Shown: positions 1 through 4,237 of the stretch, piece by piece
How the letters are laid out: every line of letters starts with the position of its first letter
How positions within the stretch are numbered: position 1 is the first letter of the stretch
NCBI GenBank assembly: GCA_025929805.1
Contig: JAICPP010000204.1
Span: forward strand, 1 to 5,360
From: Gemmatimonadales bacterium
Lineage (GTDB): Bacteria; Gemmatimonadota; Gemmatimonadetes; Gemmatimonadales; GWC2-71-9
DNA length: 5,360 nt
Reading direction: 5' to 3'
The notes under the pieces: generated by a model
Told to the model about the DNA's origin: nothing
What the model saw: the letters and a program-made list of their open reading frames with translations, nothing else
The model's database searches: none
Position numbers and translations under genes: made by a program

Positions 1-230
1 AACGGAGTTCAGGGGCACTCCACTCGACTGTGGTCGACCCGAAATGCATCTTTGAAGGAACGCTCGTCATTCAATGCAGTGCCATTCTGGCATCGTTAAC
101 ACGCTCCAGGCGGCAACCTCAAGCACACCGAAGCCGTTAATCCATGCCGCACTGTGACAGGGTCGGATTTAGGCTGCGGAGCTTGCGGGCTAATACTAGT
201 CAGGCCGACAGCAACCCGAGTTCCCACAAG

Positions 231-845
231 GTGCCAGTGCTCACGCGAGGATCCCTCTTCATCAGCCTTGTGGCGCTCCTTGGCTGTCACGCCGCTCAGC
301 CAGCGCCGGGACGACAACCGCTCCCGGCGATTGAGGGATTCATTCTAAAGGAGACATTTGCCTCAGCTGCACCTCGCTTGCTGTCGTGCAACCCTCCGAA
401 GGAGAAACCCGCCCCTGCGACAGCCGTTGGGCGCTGGTGCTATGCCTCCGACTCCCTGTTGCTGCGTTTCAACAGGTACGACTCACTGGTGCAGATGCAG
501 TTGAATACCCTCGACTACAGCCACCATGCCTTGCACAATGCGGAGTCGGTGTGGCGCAGGCGCGAAGCAACTTACCGTCGCATGATGAGTCGTGCCCCTG
601 ATTCAGTTCTGCTGAGGACAAGCGCACCGTTCACGGTGTGGCGGTGGTCCGATCCTCGGGGGTCAAAGGCCAAAGTACTCCGCGCTTGCTGGCTCGGCCG
701 TTCCACCGAAGCTTGGTACGGTAACGTGTGGCTGCTTGACGAGATGGAGGGGCCCGACACGGCGATAACTCGGGGCATCGTGGAAGTGTTCGCTGGAACC
801 GACACCAGGCCGGGATGCTTAATCGGTGCCCAAAAGGAGCCCTAG
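231..845 (+). CDS. Hypothetical lipoprotein carried in an integron cassette
   Basis: I do not recognise the family. With the GTG at 231 the product has 204 residues. It starts with a short signal: an Arg at 6, a hydrophobic stretch (about 8-17) and a lipobox-like LLGC ending at Cys19. It is therefore probably a lipid-anchored envelope protein (inference; Leu at -2 is slightly atypical). The mature part begins with a Pro/Ala-rich linker and has four further Cys (53, 70, 153, 196), which could form disulfides outside the cytoplasm, and a Trp/Arg-rich middle. The start is uncertain. GTG 237 is equally possible (202 aa). An in-frame ATG at 144 would add 29 polar residues before the signal, which makes it unlikely. 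No clear Shine-Dalgarno sequence precedes any of these starts, as is often true for cassette genes. The stop lies 32 bases before the attC at 878, the normal one-gene-one-attC layout. No function is proposed. Confidence 0.7.
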   Translation: MPVLTRGSLFISLVALLGCHAAQPAPGRQPLPAIEGFILKETFASAAPRLLSCNPPKEKPAPATAVGRWCYASDSLLLRFNRYDSLVQMQLNTLDYSHHALHNAESVWRRREATYRRMMSRAPDSVLLRTSAPFTVWRWSDPRGSKAKVLRACWLGRSTEAWYGNVWLLDEMEGPDTAITRGIVEVFAGTDTRPGCLIGAQKEP

Positions 846-877
846 ACACCTGCCAACGCAGATCGCGACCAACTGCA

Positions 878-976
878 GCCTAACAAGTGCATGCAGCTGA
901 TGGCGCCTCAGATCTAAGGAATGTTTGATAGTGTGCGTTTGAGAAGTCGCCGCAACTGATGTGCGGTCCGTTAGGC
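878..976 (+). other. Integron attC site 1
   Basis: This 99-bp site has a left core GCCTAAC (878-884) and a right core GTTAGGC (970-976) that are perfect reverse complements and match the attC consensus RYYYAAC / GTTRRRY. Inside the cores the arms pair imperfectly: CAGCTG and GGCG on the left (895-906) face CGCC and CAACTG on the right, with unpaired bases as expected for attC, which recombines as a folded single strand. Integrase would cut between G970 and T971. The site is closely related to the one at 2131-2229: the last 36 bases of the two differ at only three positions and both are 99 bp long. It has the same orientation as the preceding lipoprotein gene, so it is that gene's attC. Confidence 0.88.
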
Positions 977-1096
977 GCTCACAGCGGCTTCGGGGTGCTC
1001 ACAAGCCGATTTCGTAATCGTGACCGGCGCCCCGTTCGATAACAGACGCAATAGTCAAGAGACCCGACTCCTGGATTCTTAGAGTAAGGTTGTACC

Positions 1097-1102
1097 GAGG
1101 GA
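1097..1102 (+). promoter_or_regulatory. Ribosome binding site of the hydrolase gene
   Basis: GAGGGA lies about six to seven bases before the ATG at 1108. It selects this ATG over the in-frame TTG at 1090, which would place the site inside the coding region. Confidence 0.7.
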
Positions 1103-1107
1103 CAACG

Positions 1108-2136
1108 ATGACCTCCACCAATGTCCTGGGCGTTATCGCCGCCCTTCAACTGCTTGGGGCGCCTCATGCACCAGCCCAAAGTCCCCCCTCCGTCCTCTCC
1201 GTCGGGACGTGTCGATTCTCCAGCAGGGCCATCATCCGAGACTGCCGCGTCGGCTACCGGGCCTTCGGTCGCCTGAACCGCGAACGCACCAACGCGGTGC
1301 TCATACCGACTTGGCTGCAAGGTCGCTCGGAGGATTGGCTGCCACTCTTGGGCCCGACCGGATACGTCGATACATCCCGGTTTTACGTCCTCGTGGTCGA
1401 CGCTCTCGCAGACGGTTACTCCTCATCCCCGTCCAACGTTCCGCGCGGGGAGCGCGCCGCCTTTGCTGACTTGACGTTGACCGACATGGTCGAGTCCCAA
1501 TACAGGCTTGTAAAACGCCTTGGTATACCAAGGCTGCATGCCGTGGTGGGCGTTTCGATGGGCGGCATGCAAGCGTTCGAATGGGCGGCGCGGTACCCGA
1601 CCTTCGTCGGGAAAGTCGTACCGGTCGTTGGCTCGCCCCAGGTTCCAGCCTTCGACCGCCTGTTGTGGACTACTCTGTTAAGCGAAATCGAGCGGGGCCG
1701 CCAGCATCGCGCCCCCGAGGACTCCATCTGGGCCCAACTAGCCCGTCTCGAAGCGCTTTTCATCCAAACGCCGATCGCTGTCAACGATTCAGGGTGGGCT
1801 CGCCTATTCCCAGCGGTGGCGGACTTGGCGCGGGTCTACGGCCGGAGCTGGTCGCTCGAGGATTACGCTGCGCAGCTCCGGGCTATTGCCCGCCATGACA
1901 TTGCCGCCAGTTTCGGTGGCGACCTGTCTCGTACGGCGAGGCAGGTTCGGCCTCGGATGCTGGTGGTCTACACCTGGGACGACCGCATGGTGACCGCTGA
2001 TCCCCCGGCGGCGTTCGCCCGCGAAGTGGGGGCTGACACACTCTCGATCCCGAGTGTTTGCGGGCATCTCGTCTTCTTATGCGAGCAAGAGCGTATCGGT
2101 GCCGCGGTTCGAGAGTTCCTGTCCCGTGACACCTGA
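1108..2136 (+). CDS. Exported alpha/beta hydrolase, MetX-like fold
   Basis: The product has 342 residues, starting at the ATG behind a good ribosome binding site. Residues 1-24 form a signal peptide: a hydrophobic core (about 6-17) and a likely cleavage after APA at 21-23, so the enzyme probably works in the periplasm or outside. The alpha/beta-hydrolase elements are in order. The nucleophile elbow is GVSMGG with Ser150, followed by MQAFEWA as in homoserine O-acetyltransferase (MetX). An acid follows strand VVYTW (Asp291 or Asp292), and the His is in CGHLVF (His320). The early segment GPTGYVDTSRFYVLVVD (82-98) also resembles MetX, but the MetX stretch NxLGGCxGS is replaced by DALADGYSSSPS (98-109). 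MetX enzymes are cytosolic, so a hydrolase or acyltransferase of unknown substrate is likelier than methionine synthesis. Cys35/Cys46 and Cys318/Cys325 could form disulfides. The stop codon lies inside the left core of its own attC. Confidence 0.88.
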   Translation: MTSTNVLGVIAALQLLGAPHAPAQSPPSVLSVGTCRFSSRAIIRDCRVGYRAFGRLNRERTNAVLIPTWLQGRSEDWLPLLGPTGYVDTSRFYVLVVDALADGYSSSPSNVPRGERAAFADLTLTDMVESQYRLVKRLGIPRLHAVVGVSMGGMQAFEWAARYPTFVGKVVPVVGSPQVPAFDRLLWTTLLSEIERGRQHRAPEDSIWAQLARLEALFIQTPIAVNDSGWARLFPAVADLARVYGRSWSLEDYAAQLRAIARHDIAASFGGDLSRTARQVRPRMLVVYTWDDRMVTADPPAAFAREVGADTLSIPSVCGHLVFLCEQERIGAAVREFLSRDT

Positions 2137-2229
2137 CAAGCGCATGCAGTGACGGCGCCTCAAGTCTACGGAACGCAGGTTTGGGCCGAAACTGAGAAGT
2201 CGCCGCAGCTGCTGCGCGGTCCGTTAGGC
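2131..2229 (+). other. Integron attC site 2
   Basis: This 99-bp site has left core ACCTGAC (2131-2137) and right core GTTAGGC (2223-2229). The left core deviates from the consensus, with GAC instead of AAC. The arms pair better than in the first site. On the left GCGCA, GCAG, TG and CGGCG are interrupted by single extra bases; they face CGCCG, CA, CTGC and TGCGC on the right, about 16 pairs. The bulged bases are typical of attC and set the strand choice. The sequence is nearly the same as the site at 878-976, including the shared CATGCAG, GGCGCCTCA and GAGAAGTCGCCGCA blocks. The cut point would be between G2223 and T2224. Confidence 0.87.
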
Positions 2230-2240
2230 CTGTCAGGAGC

Positions 2241-2261
2241 ATGGGAGTGAGCCCAGCCTGA
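2241..2261 (+). CDS. Possible six-codon leader ORF before the YaiI gene
   Basis: ATG at 2241 begins a tiny frame reading MGVSPA and stops at TGA 2259-2261, preceded by an AGGAG at 2235-2239 (only one base from the ATG, too close for a normal site). Its stop overlaps the CTG at 2258, where the YaiI homology begins. It may be a coupling leader, or the chance result of the true start having mutated. No conservation can be judged here. Confidence 0.2.
   Translation: MGVSPA
2243..2247 (+). promoter_or_regulatory. Candidate ribosome binding site for the CTG start of the YaiI gene
   Basis: GGGAG sits ten bases before the CTG at 2258. It is the only Shine-Dalgarno-like sequence at usable distance from that codon. 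The alternative GTG at 2297 lies just behind GAG and would remove the conserved N-terminal DAD motif. Confidence 0.4.
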
Positions 2262-2716
2262 AGATCTGGATTGATGCCGACGCGGCACCCACAGAGGTGA
2301 AGGAGCTGGTGTTTCGCGCGGCCAAGCGGCTGGCAATCGAGACCATCCTCGTAGCCAACCGGCGGCTCCAGACTCCGCCAGGGAACCCATTGGTCAAGGC
2401 TGTTTGGGTGGACGGCGGTGCGGATGTTGCCGACCAGTACATCGCGACCCACGCTCGTTCCGGGGACCTGGTCGTCACTCAAGACATTCCCTTAGCCGCA
2501 CTTCTGGTGCCCAAGCACGTCGCGGTGCTGGATCCGCGCGGCGATGAGCATACGCCCGATACTATCGGTGAGCGTCTTTCGGTCCGTGACTTCATGGATC
2601 AGGCACGAATGGCCGGAGCCGTTACAGGTGGGCCGCGCCCCTACGACGCTCGGGCGAAGCAGGCGTTCGCCGCGGCTCTCGATCGGGTGCTCACACGACT
2701 GCGCCGCCCGAGATAG
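2258..2716 (+). CDS. yaiI: YaiI/YqxD family protein (UPF0178, DUF188)
   Basis: The product has 152 residues, the full length of the family, and aligns end to end with what I recall of E. coli YaiI. The N-terminal KIWIDADA has Asp6 and Asp8, followed by VKELVFRAAKR, VANRRL (32-37), GADVAD (54-59), GDLVVTQDIPLAA (69-81), LDPRG (91-95), ERLSVRDFMD (105-114) and TGGP (123-126). The family belongs to the PIN-like fold; the conserved acidic residues suggest a metal-dependent nuclease-like site, but its role in the cell is not established. It has no signal peptide and is likely cytosolic. The homology begins at codon CTG 2258, with no in-frame ATG, GTG or TTG between the upstream stop at 2225 and that point. 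The next usable start, GTG 2297, would lose both Asp. The gene begins 34 bases after the attC junction and no clear attC follows it, so it may be the chromosomal flank of the array. Confidence 0.9.
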   Translation: MKIWIDADAAPTEVKELVFRAAKRLAIETILVANRRLQTPPGNPLVKAVWVDGGADVADQYIATHARSGDLVVTQDIPLAALLVPKHVAVLDPRGDEHTPDTIGERLSVRDFMDQARMAGAVTGGPRPYDARAKQAFAAALDRVLTRLRRPR

Positions 2717-2729
2717 CGGTGTATCGGCG

Positions 2730-2762
2730 GCCAGTTAACAAGACACCGGCCCGGTAACTGGC
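2730..2762. repeat. Inverted repeat behind the YaiI gene
   Basis: GCCAGTTA (2730-2737) and TAACTGGC (2755-2762) are perfect 8-bp arms around a 17-base loop. The loop side contains a second, competing palindrome, ACCGG-C-CCGGT (2745-2755). It lies 14 bases after the YaiI stop and could stabilise or end the transcript, but no T-run follows, so it is not a standard intrinsic terminator. The left arm runs into TTAACAAG, faintly like the left end of the attC sites. Confidence 0.5.
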
Positions 2763-2793
2763 GTCCTCGGCGGCCGGGTATTAGCGTTTCCTT

Positions 2794-2850
2794 GGGAGAC
2801 GGAAGCAGGCACCTAGGCGTAGCCAGGTCGCTCCTGCGGGTTGCCCTCCC
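2794..2850. repeat. Compound hairpin
   Basis: Three nested helices: GGGAG (2794-2798) with CTCCC (2846-2850), GCAGG (2805-2809) with CCTGC (2833-2837), and ACCT plus GGC (2811-2814, 2816-2818) with GCC plus AGGT (2822-2828), the last with one bulged A and a GTA loop. Internal loops separate them. Confidence 0.4.
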
Positions 2851-2862
2851 TTCCTGGTCAAC

Positions 2863-2877
2863 TGGGTTCGACTCCCA
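2863..2877. repeat. Small hairpin resembling a tRNA T-arm
   Basis: TGGG and CCCA enclose the seven bases TTCGACT, which match the tRNA T-loop pattern TTCRANN. A fifth T-stem pair is missing (C-C). The expected acceptor partner of the following bases is not found upstream, so this is not a complete tRNA. It could be chance, or the remnant of a tRNA end used as an integration site. Confidence 0.3.
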
Positions 2878-2881
2878 CACC

Positions 2882-2974
2882 GTTCTGTCCTGAGAGGCTG
2901 GCCTCGCGGCAGCAGAGTACTTGCCCTGTGGGTTCATGCCCCCGCAAGTACCCTGTGGTCTCTCAGGGCGGGAC
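2882..2974. repeat. Long nested inverted repeat before the SPFH gene
   Basis: Bases 2882-2896 pair without interruption with 2960-2974: fifteen pairs, of which the inner eight (CCTGAGAG with CTCTCAGG) are perfect and three of the outer ones are G-U. Inside lies a second perfect pair of 8-base arms, GTACTTGC (2917-2924) and GCAAGTAC (2944-2951). Each of these arms runs into the same direct repeat, CCCTGTGG (2924-2931 and 2951-2958). No T-run follows. The innermost loop can also form GGG/CCC. Confidence 0.6.
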
Positions 2975-2998
2975 ACCCCTTCCACCCTCATTGGCGTT

Positions 2999-3787
2999 AT
3001 GGAACTCCTCTGGGTCGGACTCCTGGTCCTCGTCCTCGCGCTCGCCTATTCACGTCTGGTGGCAACGGTGACCATCTATGAGTACGAGCGCGGGCTGCGG
3101 TTCAACCGCGGCCGGTTCGACCGAGTACTTGGCCCGGGACTGTACCGGCACATGCCACGATACACCCGGATCCAGAAGGTGGACGTGCGTCCCACCCAAG
3201 TGGCGGTACCCGGCCAGGAGATCCTGAGCGCTGACGGGGTGGCAGTCAAGGCTAGTGTGTCCGCCACCTACCGGATCACGGCCCCCGAGCGCGCCCTGCT
3301 CGAGACCGGCGATTATCAGGCGGCGATTTACGCAGAGCTCCAGCTCGCCTTGCGCAGCGCCATCGGCGCGCTCGCGGTTGAGGAGTTACTCGCCAAGCGA
3401 GCTGACATCTCCTCTGGTCTCAAGACGGAGGCCGCAGAGCCCCTGCGGCTCCTCGGAATCGAGCTCCAGGAAGCTGCGCTGCGGGATATCACGTTCCCCG
3501 GTGAACTGAAGAAGATCTTTACTCAAGTAGTGAAAGCTCGTCAGGAAGGACTTGCTGCCCTGGAGAAGGCTCGCGGCGAGACGGCGGCGCTGCGCAATCT
3601 CGCCAACGCGGCTCAGATGATTCAACGCAGCCCGGCGCTGATGCAGCTGCGCCTGTTGCAGGTGCTCGGGCAGCAGGCGGGCAACACAGTTGTCCTGGGG
3701 CTTCCCAATACGACCGCAATCCCGCTGCGCGATGCTGGCCGCGAGCCGCTCCCGCCGCTGGAGGCCGGTGGGAATGCATCCGAGTAG
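2999..3787 (+). CDS. SPFH/band 7 membrane protein, slipin (stomatin-like) type
   Basis: The product has 262 residues, near the usual 250-280 of slipins. Residues 2-18 form one hydrophobic segment that anchors the protein. It is followed by the band 7 domain (about 22-180) with the family pattern YERGLRFNRGRF (29-40), GPGLYRHMP (45-53), VDVRPTQVAVPGQEILSADGV (61-81), AIYAELQLALRSAIG (109-123), ELLAKR (129-134) and LGIELQEAALRDITFP (152-167). A helical, probably coiled-coil part follows (168-210), then LMQLRLLQVL (214-223) and the NTVVLGLPN tail (229-237) that slipins share. Proteins of this type form membrane-bound oligomers and organise membrane microdomains; the partner is unknown. NfeD, a frequent slipin neighbour, is absent. 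The start is the ATG at 2999, just before the membrane segment, although no Shine-Dalgarno is visible; starts at 2921 or 2936 would put part of the coding region in the palindromic leader. Confidence 0.9.
   Translation: MELLWVGLLVLVLALAYSRLVATVTIYEYERGLRFNRGRFDRVLGPGLYRHMPRYTRIQKVDVRPTQVAVPGQEILSADGVAVKASVSATYRITAPERALLETGDYQAAIYAELQLALRSAIGALAVEELLAKRADISSGLKTEAAEPLRLLGIELQEAALRDITFPGELKKIFTQVVKARQEGLAALEKARGETAALRNLANAAQMIQRSPALMQLRLLQVLGQQAGNTVVLGLPNTTAIPLRDAGREPLPPLEAGGNASE
3760..3764 (+). promoter_or_regulatory. Ribosome binding site deciding the start of the small lipoprotein
   Basis: GGAGG lies nine bases before the ATG at 3774, inside the end of the SPFH gene. The later in-frame ATG at 3807 has no such site, so the overlapping start is preferred. 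Confidence 0.6.
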
Positions 3788-4211
3788 GCCGCTGTTCAAC
3801 CCGCGCATGCAGCGCCGCCTCATCGCGCTGGTACAGCTTGCAATCTTTCTGCCTGCCTGCACCTCCTGGCAGGTGGACTCTGCTGCTCCTGCCGAGCTGT
3901 TCGGGAAGCGGCCCTCGATCGTTCGACTCACCATGTCGGACAGCTCTCGACTGGTACTCAATGATCCCGTGATCCGGGGTGGCACCCTGTACGGCCATCG
4001 TCAGCTGCCGGACCAGAGTCGCACGCAGCAACCTGAGGGCATCCCGCTTGCCGAAGTGCAGGAGATCGCAACCCTGCGGTCGGATCCCACCAAGACTACC
4101 CTCCTCGTGACCGGGATCGCCGTCGCGACTTTTAGCACTCTGTGCTTCCTGGGCGACGCTTTCGGCTGTGGGCCCGATTACAGCACTGTTCCCGACTTCG
4201 GCACGGAATAG
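3774..4211 (+). CDS. Small lipoprotein with a C-terminal hydrophobic segment, function unknown
   Basis: I cannot assign this to a named family. The 145 residues begin with a basic N-terminus (Arg5, 11, 14, 15), a hydrophobic core (16-26) and the lipobox LPAC, giving a lipid-anchored Cys29. The mature part has a short, probably beta-rich domain (about 47-100) with the pattern VRLTMSDSSRLVLNDPVIRG and IPLAEVQEIATL. A second hydrophobic stretch follows (109-126), then a short tail with two Cys (124, 132). Small lipoproteins with this strand pattern and a hydrophobic end are, as I recall, common in Gemmatimonadota, without known role. The first 14 bases overlap the SPFH gene and the ribosome binding site is within it, so the two are probably translated together and may act in the same envelope process (inference). 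Starting at ATG 3807 would give a shorter, more ordinary signal peptide and remains possible. Confidence 0.75.
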   Translation: MHPSRPLFNPRMQRRLIALVQLAIFLPACTSWQVDSAAPAELFGKRPSIVRLTMSDSSRLVLNDPVIRGGTLYGHRQLPDQSRTQQPEGIPLAEVQEIATLRSDPTKTTLLVTGIAVATFSTLCFLGDAFGCGPDYSTVPDFGTE

Positions 4212-4237
4212 CAGATGGAGACGGTCGTCTCGCTCAA

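Larger units (their letters stand above)
971..2223 (+). mobile_element. Complete integron gene cassette with one hydrolase gene
   Basis: This segment lies between the two predicted recombination points G^TTAGGC (970/971 and 2223/2224) and is 1253 bp long. It holds one gene (1108-2136) and one attC (2131-2229) in the usual order and direction. The 137 bases before the gene show no other gene and no convincing promoter, so expression may depend on read-through or on a promoter I cannot see. No integrase gene or attI lies in the window. By itself the array fits the category of attC clusters lacking an integrase (CALIN), or the inner part of a larger chromosomal integron. Confidence 0.8.
2794..2974 (+). 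ncRNA. Candidate structured RNA or long structured 5' leader
   Basis: Most of this gene-free stretch can be folded into three consecutive hairpins: 2794-2850, 2863-2877 and 2882-2974. The last ends 24 bases before the ATG of the SPFH gene, so the region could be that gene's leader, an independent small RNA, or DNA-level palindromes such as a decayed mobile repeat. I recognise no known RNA family. A tRNA was considered because of the T-arm-like hairpin, but no matching acceptor, D or anticodon arms were found. The strand is assumed from the neighbouring genes. Confidence 0.25.

Noticed and set aside
52..80. Promoter-like TTGAAG followed after 17 bases by CAATGC
   Set aside because: The -10 part does not resemble TATAAT, so it is not listed as a promoter.
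94..142. Possible attC right core at GTTAATC (136-142) with a partner around CGTTAAC (94-100)
   Set aside because: GTTAATC does not fit GTTRRRY, only five core bases pair, the arms between them pair poorly, and the span of 49 bases is short for an attC.
1883..2482. - strand open frame of 199 codons spanning the hydrolase end, attC 2 and the YaiI gene
   Set aside because: It crosses two well supported genes and a recombination site and has no recognisable domain.
2733..2786. Degenerate attC after the YaiI gene (TTAACAAG on the left, GTATTAGC on the right, CCGGCC/GGCCGG arms)
   Set aside because: The right end lacks a GTT core, the cores do not pair, and the stronger structure is the local 8-bp inverted repeat. 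I keep it only as a faint possibility.
2795..2890. tRNA gene built around the T-arm-like hairpin
   Set aside because: The bases after the T-arm would need a partner like GAACGGT upstream; none is there, and no D or anticodon arm fits.
3386..4031. - strand open frames opposite the SPFH and lipoprotein genes
   Set aside because: They are shadows of the + strand genes, with no domain or ribosome binding site support.
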